A stretch of DNA of 64,000 bases from Silene latifolia (GCF_048544455.1 NC_133538.1:147046922-147110921), one strand, 5' to 3'; counted from the stretch's first letter, positions 11,031 to 24,600 are shown. The notes: generated from the sequence alone by a model not told the origin. Numbers and translations are program-made.

Positions 11031-13258
11031 AGTAATACTCCGTATTTAGTAATTATATATTAATTATTATTATTATATGGTAATGATAATAATAATAATA
11101 ATAATAATAAGTTGTAATGATAATAATAGTACATAATACGATACGCGTATACGTATACATTTATACTCTGCCTCACCTTATATACTCCACCCTATCCACT
11201 CATCATCTTATCCTAACACAATCCACCAAAATCCACCCAAAACATGAGAGATGAGAGAAAAAAGGAAGAGAAAGGAAGAGAAAGGGAGATTTTGTCCCTC
11301 CGCCTTGAGATCTTAAGGTAAACCGTCTTATACTAGCTTTTATACTTTTTTATTGATACCGTTGACCCGTCCCGACCTTGACCAACCTCTGACACATATT
11401 TGACCACCAATGGATCGTCGTTGACCGCCCATTTAGGGCTTTGACCGAATATATATAAAGGTTATAGTTGTTTTGTGCGACGGTCTTAAGACGAGTTTTT
11501 GACCCACCTTTCATGGCTGTTTTGGGTTAACCTTGGGTGGGTTGTGCCGTGGGTAGTGAGGAGGAGCTAGTGGTGCTCTTCAGTGGTGGATATGGCAGCT
11601 GTGGTGGTCGGAAAACCTAGGGAAATATGGGTTGTCGGGTTGTGTATGTTTGTTGAAGTTGTTAATCGTTGTGGTTGTTGTTGTTGTTGTTGTTGGTGGG
11701 TCGGGTTGTTGGTGGTCTGTGGGTTACGCCATGGTGGTCGCGAATGGTTGGACCCACCGTGGTCAGTGGGGGACCTATGGTGGAGCCGGGGTGGTCGGGT
11801 ATAGTATGGTGGTGTAGTTGTTGTTGGTGTTGCCGAGTTGTGTTGTCATTGTTGCGTATGTGTGGTGACTGTCGGTCGTGGCCCACCGTGGCTGGTGGTG
11901 GGGGCCACGGTGGCGGTAATAGGTGGTGTAGTGGGGGTTGGCTTAAGTCGGGTCTTTGGGTACTGTATAAGATGACTTTTATTTAATTATTAATTCGTAT
12001 TTAACTAGTCGTATACGTTTGAGATTCATATAATTATACGTATTGGTATAATTATATTTGTATAATTATATGTATTTGTACACATATTAGATTAGTATAT
12101 TTATACGTATATGTATACGTATTTGTATGATTAGATGAGTATATTTATACGTATTTGTATTATTATCGTATTTTAGGAAATGTGTTTTGTGAGACGGTTT
12201 TACAAGGCGGACATAGCTTGTGTGACGGATTGCTTATGCGGATTTGCTGTGAGGTAGGTTCATCCTACTCAGTTTCAATATGCATTTGAATTGTCATGTG
12301 AGTCGTATTTTAATTGGCATTGCATTATAACATGGTTTTGGTTGAGACGGTTGGATGAGACGGTAATTGGCATATCGTGTGGCATTTTGTGTTTATTCTG
12401 TTGTCATGTATATCGGGTAATATGATGGTTGTGACTGTTGGTTGTTGCTGAGGAGACGGAAGGTGGTTGGGAGACCGTCTTCCGCTTGGGTCGCCTCTTG
12501 GAGCTTTCCCACTCCAAGAGGGATGTGCACATTAATGACTTGACTTTGGAGGGACTTGTGTGGTCGAGACACGACGTCTGGCAGGGGATCCGGTTGGCTT
12601 CCGGACCCGGTACGTCTGGGCGTGTCCTGATACCTGTTTGTGGTTATCGGTATATCTGGACGTGTCCCGGTACCAGTGTGGTTGACGGTATGTCTGGGCG
12701 TGTCCCGGTACCAGTGTGGCTATCGGTATGTCTGGGCATGTCCCGGTACCACTGTGGTTGATGCTATGTCTGGACGTGTCCCGCTACCAGTGTGGTTGTC
12801 GGTATGTCTGGGCGTGTCACGGTACCGTATTCGCGGTTGTGGGATATCATGTCATTCAAATCATAGTCATGTTGTTTGTTCACACACTCGAGTCATGTTA
12901 CACTTTATTTATTTATTGAAACTGACGTTTGTTGTGTCTGTGCATTGTCACCTATCTCTTTTGGGGTGGCCTGTGTCGATCTATATGATATCCTTTGGTC
13001 ATATGGGGAGCAGGTTAAGTACAGGTTGGTTGGATAGTACGCGGGAGACGGGACGAGCTTGATGAGTCACGAGACGAGTCTAGTTGATTAGAAAAGTATA
13101 GTTGTCATGAGTTGTACTTTTATTCATTTGCTACGTTAATGTAATTCTTTAAACATTACATTAATAAAATGTTCTTTGATTGGAGTTTTGAAACTCTACC
13201 TCGGGAAACCGAGATGGTAACGCTCCGATTATCTTTGCCGGATAGTTGGGGTGTTACA
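11031..13258 (+). repeat. 3' LTR of the non-coding element
   Basis: It aligns with 4673-6898 along its length. The first base of the terminal TG is changed (AGTAATACTCCG). It ends GGGGTGTTACA at 13258. It contains the shorter AAT run (11086-11111), the tatacgtat stretch (about 12000-12175) and the six-unit 38-bp array (12609-12838). Differences from the 5' copy are spread throughout, which indicates an older insertion than the element at 51124-59601. Confidence 0.9.
12609..12838 (+). repeat. 38-bp minisatellite, six units, in the 3' LTR
   Basis: This is the counterpart of 6248-6478. The unit number is the same in both LTRs although single bases differ, so the array has been stable in length while the nearby AAT run has not. 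Confidence 0.88.
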
Positions 13259-13717
13259 TGGAGCGATTTATGGAATTTCGTAAGTTCGTCGACACATAAT
13301 ACCTCAAACAGTTGAGTCAACCTCACGGTCATCATCCAGGCACCGATACGGTTGTTTTGACAATAATTAGAATACAGTTGGAGTCCAGGTCAAAAACCGT
13401 TTTAATTTTCTAAAACCGTCTTAGAACCGAGTCGGAATATTATGGAGTATTATTGCTAAATTTTATCTTTTATCACGGAAATATCTTCCTTGCGGAATAA
13501 GGAAGCATAAATCTTCCCTAATTCATAATTAAAACCGCTGAAATCTTTCTTGCTGAGGAGGAAACCACCCAAGAGAAAACGCAGCAGGAGCTGCGCCTAT
13601 TGGAAAGGTCGCAGTTTTTGCTGCGCCTCGTCCTGGGCTGGTTTTTTCCCAGTTTCCAGATTTCTTCCGGATTTCTTTCGTAATCCTACTTTTACCTAAA
13701 TTCCTTCACGTGATTAG

Positions 13718-13726
13718 TATAAATAG
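13718..13726 (+). promoter_or_regulatory. TATA box of the Ogre/Tat LTR
   Basis: TATAAATAG followed by AGGC lies downstream of a GCTGC-rich part of the LTR (13585-13635). A near-identical TATAAATAGAGGC is found on the minus strand at 46215-46208, upstream of the antisense ORF of the same element. Transcription would start roughly 25-35 bp downstream. Confidence 0.7.
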
Positions 13727-15613
13727 AGGCATCTGCCTCACATATCTTTCACGCGAGTGTCCGTCCCTTCTCTTCTCCCTTTGCATTCTAAGACAACGCT
13801 CTTGGTTTTCGACGCCTACGTGCTTGCACTACACGACCACATAAGCTCAGATCATTCTAATTAACAGTCACGTTGCATAGACCGACCAATTTAACCAACT
13901 CCACCTAATCAATCTAATCAATCTGTTTTAAATCCTTTTTAAGAGCACTTTCATTCATACATCGAGTCGAGCAATCACTAACGACAACTTAGTCAATCTC
14001 TTTTCGTCAAACATGTAAGTTTGAGGGTGTAAAATCCCAATTTTGTTTGTTTTAATTTTCTATATATATCATATGTAAGACTTTATATCATAAGTATGCT
14101 CAAACCATCTTTTAAAATCATATTTTAAAACCCTTTTGACGGAAACAGCAGAGAAATGACGTGGGGAAGAATCGCATTAACTGATCCGCCTTCTGGAAAG
14201 GCTGCAGCATCTGCCGCGCCTCTTCCAGAGGCTACTTTCAGTTGCTGCACTTCTTTCTCTTCCTCGGGTTCGTGTTCTTTCGTCTTTTGTTTTCGTTCTT
14301 TCGTTTTCTTCATCTTACTTCGTCTAATAATTTTAAAAATAGTTTTTGTAAATCCTTTTCAATAATTTTCCGACTTAAATCCCTAATAATCGATATTTGC
14401 GGGTTTTCGTCATGAAATCAAAACGGATTTAAGAGACTCGATTTATCCATAACAAGTCCTTAGAATTCGTCTTTTGTACATTTTTCTCTTTATTTTTCAG
14501 ATTTCGTTCTATTTTGTTCTTGTTTTAACCATCTTTAACTCGAGTTGTATATATAACATCGATTCCGACATCGTATCTTTGTAATCACCGTGATAATTCG
14601 TTTTAATCTCCATAATCTGACTTGTTATCATACATAATCTGACTAAATCACTTTTTTTCGAGTTGTATATCAATAATCAATGTAAAACAACCAACTAACA
14701 ATAACTAACCGTGGGTCTGACTTTTACAGTCAGAACCCAGCTCTCGAACAGCCGGAACAGGTGATGCGCCTCTTCCAGAGGACGCACCAGTTGCAACGCT
14801 TGTTTTGGGCCGGCTTCTGCCTCTGAACTCGTTCTCATTTCGACATAGGCTTCTAATTAGGGTTCTAATCGACTATTATTCGTATCATCACTCTTAATTC
14901 GACATATTTTCATGTCTTAATTTCTTTTCCTTTTATTTTCTTTTCAAATCCTTCCCTTTGAGCATATTTATGACTTAAATTCAAATTAATCCATTGTAAT
15001 TCATATCATTTAATTTATCACGTTTTCATGTTTATCTTGTATAATTTACTTGCTTGGCATATTTACATGTAATGAATCTAATTCCAACTTCGACCCAATT
15101 GAGTGCTAAATTGTTTGTCCACCGACATAGTCCAATTTCACATGCTAGGATTAATCCATGGATGTTGCATTGCATGCATACAATTAACAACATATCAAGT
15201 ATAAATAACTTCCCTGATCATTAGTAGAAGCCGCTATGCAGGCGGGCGGAATTAGGTGTTCAAATAAAAGAGCTTCCTAATACGTACTCTCACCCCTTAC
15301 TCAAGATCTCTGTGAACATCCGGGTTCATTGGCATCACGAGAGTCATTCTAGACATAGAATGCTAAAGAGAACGAATTTCTTAATGTTCATGTCACTACT
15401 TTGTGTCTTGACATGACGCAAAGTATTCGAACGGTTCTAATTTTCCATAAAAATTGGTGGCGACTCCACATATGCAGGCTTGTCAAACCTTTCTCCGGTT
15501 TCAATACCGTACAAATCGGTAATGGCCCATGATGTGCTTTGGCTCCCGCCGGAGTTCCATGGGAGAAGTACCGCCGTCTCAAAACCAACGCGCGGGTGGC
15601 TGTGTCCACAGTA

Positions 15614-15631
15614 TGGCGACTCCGCTGGGGA
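15614..15631 (+). promoter_or_regulatory. Primer binding site, tRNA-Arg type
   Basis: TGGCGACTCCGCTGGGGA follows the LTR end by three bases. Ogre elements are known to use a tRNA-Arg primer site of this form, so it supports the lineage call independently of the proteins. Confidence 0.88.
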
Positions 15632-16172
15632 TGATACACTTACACTAAGTATAGTGTTACCTAGGGTGAAACTTGAACAAGGTTAGGGAATAGTTTATAT
15701 TAGACAGTTATCAGTTTTCATTACTCGGCTCTTAGGTCGTTTTAGCCAGCCTTCCTAGGCTTAAACAAACCAATTCGACCAATTGCCCCGTCTGGATGGC
15801 GCAAATTCCTATTTGTGCCCAAAGATGGATAACGATTGACGTTAACCCTTTCTTCAAAATATAAAAATTAAAATCTTTTTAAACAGCCTAAAAAGGTCGA
15901 AGTCAATAAAATTAAGTCCAAACTCTGTCAAAATTTCAAAAAATCAACCATTTTCAAAATCATTTCAAAGTCGACACTCCTACAATCACACACAACGATT
16001 GTCTAGGATAACATTTCAAAACAAAGATTTTCAAAACTCGCACGACACAAGGAACACACGCGTCCTTTCCCTTTTGAGTCCTTCCACGAGTCTTTTCTTG
16101 TTTTGTTCGAGTAATTGTGCGATGTAGTCGATTGTGTCTTGATTTGTCGTCGGTTCTTATCTTCAGTCCAAG
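15632..16172 (+). other. Leader between PBS and gag, no ORF supported
   Basis: This 540-bp stretch has no supported coding region. Some Ogre elements carry an extra ORF before gag, but I see no clear counterpart here. Confidence 0.5.
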
Positions 16173-17643
16173 ATGGTTGGAACTAACGAAAGCCAAGGAA
16201 GCGTCCAGGATTAGCTCGAGGGTAATGGTAATAATCAAGTTTTGGCTACACTTCTCCGGCTCTAAGCCAGTCAAAATGTCGCCTACGCTTGTCTCCAAAC
16301 AAACGAAGGCCGCATAGTAGCCGTGGAAGCCAGATTTCCTCCTACGAAGGGTCTTATTTCTGACATCCCTTTATACGAAATTCCTTCACCCTTTGGAAAG
16401 CCTGAAAATGATTCTCCACCTATCCTTACTGAAGCAGAAAAGGTCCTTCAGTACCTGGAAGAGAAACTAATGTACCTCAAGGGAGATGACATCTACAGAG
16501 AAAACAGCGGAAAGTATGAAGCAGTAAATGCTCAACTGCCAACCAACTTCAACATGACTGACATCCCGAAGTTCAAGGGGCACAAAAACCCTCTAAACCA
16601 CATTCATGCTTTCAAATATTACATGTCTATCAAAGGCATAAAGCCAGATATGTTCTTAAGGATCTTTCCTTCATCTCTCGACACCATTCCAAAACAATGG
16701 TTCTATTCTCTAGATCATAAGAAAATATCTATTGGGATGATGCTTTGATCGAGTTCACCAAACAATATGAAGACAATGCCGAGATTCAACTCAACATACG
16801 CACTCTAGAGGTTCTTACCCAAAACGAAAAAGAAGGTTTCACCGAATTCCTAAGTAGGTGGAGAAAGACTAGCACCCAACTTGTTGAGCGTGCAGACGAG
16901 GCCACTCTTGTGGAGAAATTTGTGGAAAATCTAACGCCTATCTATGCAAATCACTTGAGGTACCAAAACATCAAATATTTCAAATATTTAATGGTGCTAG
17001 GTACAAGGATTGCAGACGATATTCGAAAAGGACTCTTGTCCAAAACTGTGGGACGCGGATATTAAGATTCAACGATAGCCGGAAGTCGTTCCACTAGCAA
17101 GACCGACGATGTAAACCTTGTCGAATCATCCAAGAGAAACAATACACCAAGAAAGTTCACCGATATTCGTGACATATATACGAATGCGCTGAAAAGGTTA
17201 ATGAAACAGGGTAGAATCCAACCAATAGGACCTACACCCGACCCAGAAAAGAAGTCTAAATTCTGGGATGACAACGCTTATTGTGAGGGTCATAGGGTTA
17301 AAGACACAACACAATAGACTGTTATAGGTTGAAGCATACTATCCAAGACATGATCGAAGATGGACGCTTACCTATCGCTCCCGTGAGTAAGCCTAACAAC
17401 CCAAAGAATCCTCTTGGACTTCTGATGATCTCGGGCGAGGAATCCACCTTGGATTGTTCACACCTTATCTCTCCAGTCAAAGACGAGATCAATATGGTTG
17501 ACCACGGAGAAACCTACTCTACCATCACACCAACTATTACGGATTTTGTCACATGTGCTAAAAATGTAAGTAGACAAGTTGCTGAATTGGAAGATGTCTT
17601 GCCATCCCTGCGAATGCCCACGTCTCAACTCGAGAAGCCATGA
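16173..17643 (+). pseudogene. Ogre/Tat gag (capsid and nucleocapsid), broken
   Basis: Reading starts at the ATG at 16173. The frame is broken by two early stops, a frameshift near 16720, a stop near 17063 and another shift near 17310. The pieces carry the Ogre gag hallmarks: EKVLQYLEEKL, TDIPKFKG, a WDDA-type segment, the EKEGFTEFLSRWR box (encoded 16809-16866), and a zinc-knuckle-like YCEGH...DCYRLKH segment near 17280-17335. Gag would form the particle that packages element RNA. Several separate lesions mean it is not functional. Confidence 0.85.
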
Positions 17644-19233
17644 AAATGGCCGTTACTCTATCCTACGAATATATAATGCAAGACAACATCACAGTAGTTG
17701 ACAATTTGGTCCCGCGGATTATCAGTATGGAAGCCGAATTTCTGCGCTTGAAACAGCTCAACACTATCAATGGCGTTTGGACAGACGATGACGAAGATGT
17801 TTACCTCAAAGAACATTCTTTTAGCAAACAATTCAGCTACCAATGGGAATGTCACATCTCCAACAAATAACAATGAGGATTCAGTCACTGATCACCTGAT
17901 GAAGCAACTGCAGAAGACAAAGGCTAATCTTTCAGTCTGGCAAATAGTGGTAGTTCATTTGCACATCGCCAAGCTTTACTGCAAGCATTGGCTAAACTCA
18001 ATGAAGCGCATGACTCTACTCCTGACGATGTGGTCAATGTAGTCCTCCGGGACTCAATCAAGCTAAGTAAACCAATTACTTTCGCAGATGAAGATTTACC
18101 ACCTTTCGATGTCACTCACAATCTAGCCTTGTACATCACTATGACATTTCTTAAAAAGGAAGTACCCATGACACTAGTGGATGATGGCTCCGCAGTCAAT
18201 ATCATACCACTGAAAACAGCTTACAAGCTAGGCATGAAAGAGTCGAATTCGACCCCGACTAATCAAGGTGTTCGCGCATACGATAGGACGCGGCACAAAG
18301 TGGTAGGCCTTATCAATCTTACTATAGCCACTGGGCCAGTTGAAATAAATGTTAATTTCCAGATAGTAGACATCAAGGCATCTTTTAACATACGTCTAGG
18401 GAGGCCATGGATTCACGCTTCCAAAGCTGTGACATCCACTCTTCATCAAAAGATCAAGATCCCTTTAGATGGTCGAGTAGTGACAATCACTTCGTCACCT
18501 ATCAAGGCAGTAATCGAGAAAATATCCAATAATCAAGTCGTGTCAGATCCAGTGCACGAGTTAGGAGGATTCGAGATCATCAATCTTGTAGAAAGTGAAT
18601 TGCCTCCTCTACAGTTCAACCCATATTCTAACTTGGTGGTCAACCACATACTCAAATCCCAGGGATACTTCCCAGGAATGCCACTAATCCCTATCTGAAA
18701 CAACACCTTCCCGCCTTTTAAAGTGGGTAACTCCCAGAAGATACCATTTGGATTGGGATACAAGCTTATGAAAGCAGAAGCCTTCGAAATGCTCGCTTAA
18801 GTTCACGATCGCAAACATCAAGGGATCAAAATGCGGCCATATCACCCAACGCTAAATGGGTACTTCATCAGGGAAGGAGACCATGAATCTTTCCATGGGT
18901 TTCCTGAACCTTTGACGTTCAAAGGCAACAAACTAGCTGGAATCGAAGTGTTCCATGATTTCTACTTCATTCCCAAAACGGTTCCTACCATCAAAACTTG
19001 TCTGACACCTTGTCTCGACGAACAAGTTTTTAGCCTTTTGTTCGGGGAAAATCGATTTGTCAAGGTAGGCCAAGACGAGATTATAACCATGATACTACGG
19101 GATGACCATTTCAACCCTGCAACGCTCATCACGGATGCAGATCCAGCCAATTAGGAGAGAGGGTGGAGAAAATCAATCAAATGGACCAATAACCAAGGAA
19201 GGCTATTCAAGCTCACAATGGGAGAAGGAGAGA
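17640..19233 (+). pseudogene. Ogre/Tat aspartic protease region, broken
   Basis: The open part 17988-18698 holds the protease. The active-site segment is LVDDGSAVNII, where DDGSA replaces the more common D(T/S)GA, as is usual in Ogre. The flap-side motif LGRPWIH follows about 75 residues later. Upstream (17640-17990) is a low-complexity linker with several stops. Downstream (18831-19154) is a conserved linker to RT. The segment stops at 19233, where the solo LTR has entered. The protease would cut the Gag-Pol polyprotein in the particle. Confidence 0.82.
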
Positions 19234-19574
19234 TGTAACACCCGCAAAATTCTCATTTTGACATTTATAATTTATTTAACCGTTCAATTGCATTATTTTA
19301 TATTTTTAAATTATTTAATTTAATTAATTCATTTTAAGCACGAATTTTATAAAAAAGAATATTCTAAAACTTAATTAATATAAAAATACGTATTTTAGTC
19401 GGACAGCAATAATAGTGACAGTAATAATATTAGTTTCCGTCTTAAGTTAATATAGACTCGAAACATTATTCCGTCTAGCATAAGATCGTCACATTTTCAT
19501 TTTGAGGCTAATTCATTCGAACTAATCCGTTTCCTACTACACACTCACACTCACCTTATCTCTAACTTAAAATA

Positions 19575-19791
<217 letters not shown>

Positions 19792-21498
19792 GTTTTATTA
19801 CCCGTCCCCACCCCCCTTCTTTTCCCCTTTCATTTTGTAAATCAGCAGCAACAACAGCGTGCACCTGCAAATGCAAACACAAACAGACCACAACTCCATT
19901 GAAACCGTCTCCTTCAAACTCAGATCCCGACTTCATTCCTCAACCATTTTCACTAATTTTTACACCAATAGCTTCCTCTCCTCGTCCTCCTTATTTATAT
20001 GTAAGAGAGAGCCAAGCTTTCGTCCTATTTCAATTCGGACGTCTTACAAAGGATTCGGATTTTGGGTTAATTTCTTCTGTTTTTGGGTTTAAGATCATCC
20101 TTGGGCGATTTCTAGGACTTTCAGAGACCAAAAACAGGTAACGGTGATAGGTTACTCGACAAATGTCGAAATTTTCGTCTTTTGTGTCGTTTTTATGGTG
20201 TTTTTATGCCCTTGTTTGATAAAGTTTGAACCTTTATGTTTTTCTCTTTTGTATTTTAAATTTTTCCGTCTCAAAATGTTGCTGAAATGGGGCGTTTGAA
20301 TTCGGTTGGCACGGTTCCATGGAGATTATAGGAGTTGTCACTGGACTGTTTTAAAGACGGAAATCGGGACATTTTTGGGACTGTTACATTGAGTTGCACC
20401 TTGCAGCTGCGTGAAATAGGTTGATTTTGTTTATCGCGTTTATTTGCGACCTGTCAATCTCGTACTTCTGGTCTGTAAATTAGTTGAGCTTGATTTTCTT
20501 GCTTGGGACTCCGGAATCTGGATGTCGGGTGAGTTCGGGCTTTTGTAGTGGGGAGTAACAGTTTGGATATTTGAGGCGTTGGGTTGGGTTTTGCTGTACC
20601 GTTTTGTTAGTGTGAGATGGGTTTTGAATTGACGTGTTGGATTGCGGTAGAGTTTGGTATAATTGTCGAGGTCTATTTTCAATGTGGAGTTTGTGTTCAT
20701 TGTAAGAGCATTACGGATGCGTATATAAGCAAGTACTCATGGTTGTGAGGTAATATACAAGTGCAATGATTAGAAAATATGGCAAGCTTTGGTGAATTTG
20801 CTAACTGATAGTGGAGTATATGTTCCTGGAATTAATGCCAGAATATTGTGGTATTGTGTTATTGTTGTCGTTCCCTTTGTCCTTGGTTAGCGGGTGACTA
20901 GTTTAGAGTTTCACTCTAAGTGTTAGAGCACGGTTCTTTGAACCTTTAACGATATTGATATTGAAATTGAGAGGGTAATTGGTTACTAGTATTGAGTTAT
21001 GGGTGCTTTTGACGCCTAGTTCGAGTTATTTGAATTATTTAAATCCCGTCTCCTACCTTATATGACTTAATTCGTTAAATATCGCTCATTTTGATATTCT
21101 TCTCACATGATTTATAATTGTGCAATACATTTATTACTTATCTCATTTGTATATGTAATGACATGTTTCCATTTCAATATGAGTCCGATTTAATTATTCA
21201 TGCCTTGTGAGTAGTAAATGGTTTATCTTACATTTGAGTCATTTATAATTGAATTCTTATTTTGCTTATTATAAATGGTTCATTTCCGTTTGTTTACATT
21301 TTTATTCAAGTGACAAATAATGAAGAAATGGGTTACTTATTCCTATTCATGATTATGATTTGGCATGAAATGTCTCACTTGGATTATCATCGGTTCAGTA
21401 CAGGTAGTAGTCTCTTTCCAAGTTGATTCGTATCGCTTGGTTGAGTCGTATTCTTGATAATGCCTTTATGCTATACCGTATTGCTTGACTTATCTTTA

Positions 21499-21580
21499 CG
21501 CCTCTTTCGGACTGTCCTGCCGATTGTGGGTTTAGCTCATATTTTCCGCCTCTTTCGGACTGTCCTGCCGATTGTGGGTT
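21499..21580 (+). repeat. 48-bp-period tandem duplication inside the solo LTR
   Basis: A 34-base phrase beginning cgcctctttcggactgtcct occurs at 21499-21532 and again at 21547-21580, with 14 bases between them. The two copies are identical by eye. Confidence 0.88.
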
Positions 21581-22662
21581 CTCGATTTCGATCTGTCTTG
21601 AGTCTTGGATGCGGACTGTTCGCCGCATGTCGAATCGGAAATCAGATATCTTTGTCCCGAGAGTCTGGCAGATTTAGACTAGGACTGAGTCTTGGGAGTA
21701 CCATTGTCGTCCTACCGGGGGAATTATATATTGATATATGAGTAGTAAAGGTCTTGCTTGGTTATAGTTATTGGTATTTGTCTTTCAAGGTAAGAGTGAT
21801 GCCTTGTGTTATTTGTCTTGGTCCTATCGGATACTAGAGGTGAGCTATAAGCCCTCTAGTTGCGATATGATCGCCGGGATTGATGTTCCCATCCGTTCTT
21901 ATGGTGAGATGCAAGCCATAAGTATGAATGTGACATTAGTAGCCACGTCCCGTGCAATGTTTGCTAAGTGGTTTTCCAAATAATGGCTACGGTTTCTATT
22001 CTTGTAATTTGCATTGGTTGATCCCTTACTTAACTGCTTCACATGATTCGGATTCTAATCTCATATCTATGTTGTAATTTCTTGAAATGCGTACTTTTGC
22101 ATAAATGACCGTATTCTTGTCTTTCATATTATTTAATAGTCTCCCGTGAACAGTTGAATCTTTATTATGATAATGTTGGCCTATCTTGTTCTATCTCAAT
22201 TATTTGTCATGTTTACATTTAAACTTGATATTCTTATCTTTTGTATGTGTCTTATATGACTTACCTGCTTTAGTTCCTTGTTATGTTCGTTTTGACATTT
22301 TGTGGCTGGGAGAACCTTGAGTTACTCCCCACTGACTGTGGCGTTCATGTTTACATGAATGACAGGTATTAGTTGGTGCATTTATGGGGGTGAAGACATG
22401 TGTGAGCTAGCGAGCACTTTGGCCTAGTAGTTGGTTTATTAGGATTGCTTAGATTTACCTTTTATTGTTTTTGTCATTCGAGGGATATATTTTCCCTCAC
22501 CTTGATTATCACATTTGTATAATTTAAACTTTATTTCCGCATTCTTTGTTTGTGTTTGGTATTTTTATAAAACCGCGCTTTAAATTTTAAAAGTTTCAAA
22601 AATTCCCTATTTTCCGCTTGAATTTATAAGTTATATTTTCTCCGTTTTCGCGGGGTGTCACA

Positions 22663-24600
22663 AGAGATGTTCAAAGGAGAACCAGAAGGTGACGAGTTCG
22701 AGTCTAAGTCTGAGCCGGAGTCGAAAACTGAGTCTAAATTTAGAGAAGTCGTTTGAGTGTCTCCTCCTATTGTCACTCCCCCTACCCTATAATTTCTCCT
22801 AGCTTAGCATCGTCTAGTAATAGTAGCTTGGGGAATGCCCTAGCAACTGTTCCTTTGCCGTCACTGACAACCGCATAGATGGCTTCGTTCTTTCAGCTGT
22901 TTTCAAACGATTGTATGAATAAATCTGATTCTGCTTACTCTTCGTGTTATCGTAATTGCAATTCTGTTTATGATGATACTGAGGATGATCCTGACCCAGA
23001 CTCAATCGAACTACCTCCCTACATAATTAAAAAAATACTAGAGGAGGGGAAAGAGGCACCTGTTATAGAGAACATGTAACCTATCAACGTAGGGGCAGAT
23101 TTAGAACCCCAAGAACTTAGGATAGGCACAACCATAGACCCAAATGAAAGAACTCGCTTCATCGACATTCTTCACGAATTCAAAGACATTTTTGCTTGGT
23201 CCTACAAGTATATGCCAGGGATAGATAGAGATATCGCCGAACATCGAATCCCAATCAAGCCAGGTTTCAAATCCATAAAGTAGAAGCTTCGCCGAATGAG
23301 AATGGAATGGGCTCTCAAGGCTAAGGAGTAAGTGGATAAGCAGTTCAAAACCGGTTTCATCAAAATTTCTGAGTACTCAGCTTGGGTTGCTAACATAGTC
23401 CCCGTACCCAAAAAGGAAGGGCGAATCCGGGTTTGTGTTGATTTCAGAGATCTGAACAAGGTCAGTCCGAAGGACAATTTCCCACTCCCGCACATCGATA
23501 TACTACTAGATAATACAGCAGATCACGCACTCCTTTATTTCATGGATAGATATGCAGGATATAATCATATCAAAATGGCTGAAGAAGATATGCATAAAAC
23601 GGCATTCGTCACTCAGTGGGGTACCTATTGCTACACTGTTATGCCATTCGGATTAATCAATACTGGAGCAACATATCAACGCACCGCGACTAGCCTGTTG
23701 CATGACATGATGCAAAAAGAAGTAGAAGTATATGTAGATGACATGATCATCAAATCCAAGGATAGACAAGGTCACATCGCCAACCTTCGCAAGTTCTTTC
23801 TCAGATTACGCAAGTACAACATAAGACTTAATACTCAGAAGTGCGCATTCGGAGTCACATCCGGCAACCTGTTGGGATATGTAGTTAGTCGGAGGGGAAT
23901 AGAGATTGATACATCCAAGATCTGGGCTCTAATCAAGATGCCACAGCCGCATACAGAAAAGGAAGTTCGAGGTTTCCTGCGCAAAGTACGGTATATAAGT
24001 CGCTTCATTTCAAAGCTCACTGTGATCTGCGAACCCATATTCAAAAAGCTCAAGAAAACAGACCACACTGTAGGGGATGACGATTGTCAAAAGGCATTTG
24101 ACAGAATCAACGAGATCTTGGCCAAGCCATCTGTTTTAATGCCACTGCAGAAAGAACAACCTTTATCTCTGTACCTCATAGTCACATAAACAGCCATGGG
24201 GGCTATTGTCGCACAGACCGTCGGGAAAGAAGAAAGAGTTATATACTACCTTAACAAGAAGTTCTTGGAATATGAGACTACGTATACACCGCTTGAAAAG
24301 ACATGCCTCGCTCTTGTGTGGCCAACCAAAAAGCTACGCCATTATATGCTTAGCTATTCCCTCAAGGTGTACTCGAAGATGGACCCTATTAAATACATTT
24401 TCGAAAAACCCGTCTTAAATCGACGTTTGGCAAGAAGGACCCTGATGCTCTCGGAGTTCGATATCAAATATGTAACTCTGATGCTCATTAAAGGACGAGC
24501 AGTAGCCGATTTCTTCGCACACAACCCAATTCATGATACCCAAGTAATAGATACATGGTCATTTCCAGATGAAGATATTCTACACACCAATACAGAATCA
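22663..24600 (+). pseudogene. Ogre/Tat reverse transcriptase and RNase H, broken
   Basis: RT motifs are clear: WVANIVPVPKK, CVDFRDLNK, YAGYNHIKM, FGLINTGATYQ and the catalytic box EVYVDDMIIK (encoded near 23726-23755). RNase H follows after a stop at 24187, with SLYLIVT, YYLNKKF, EYETTYTPLEK and the FDIKY segment near 24457. Stops also occur upstream of the large open frame (near 23281 and 23328). RT copies element RNA and RNase H removes the RNA strand. Length and order match a Gypsy pol. Confidence 0.92.

Larger units (their letters stand above)
4673..13258 (+). mobile_element. Non-coding long-LTR Gypsy-like retrotransposon (LARD type) nested in the Ogre LTR
   Basis: Two LTRs of about 2.2 kb flank a 4.1-kb core that has a primer binding site but no gag or pol reading frame. 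The ends are TGTAATAC...GTGTTACA. Flanking bases are cgaag on the left and tggag on the right, only three of five matching, so the target duplication has decayed or was imperfect. The two LTRs differ at many positions by eye. The long LTRs with TGTAA...TTACA ends suggest a Tekay-like chromovirus relative, but with no coding sequence that lineage is an inference. It must depend on proteins from another element. Confidence 0.85.
4600..15610 (+). repeat. 5' LTR of the Ogre/Tat element, split by a nested element
   Basis: The LTR starts TGTAGACACCTCG at 4600, is interrupted after 4672, resumes at 13259 and ends TGTGTCCACA at 15610, three bases before the PBS. The net length is about 2.4 kb. It carries a TATAAATAG box at 13718-13726. 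GCTGC/GCAGC-rich phrases lie at 13585-13635, and two copies of a 15-bp phrase (cgcctcttccagagg) lie at 14217-14231 and 14767-14781. No 3' LTR is available for comparison. The start coordinate rests on the TG...CA ends and the nested break. Confidence 0.75.

Noticed and set aside
11583-11986. Overlapping ORFs of about 60-105 residues on both strands of the LTR
   Set aside because: They lie in a G/T-rich, GTTG-repeat part of an LTR, are not conserved as frames between the two LTR copies (compare 5250-5630), and have no motif.
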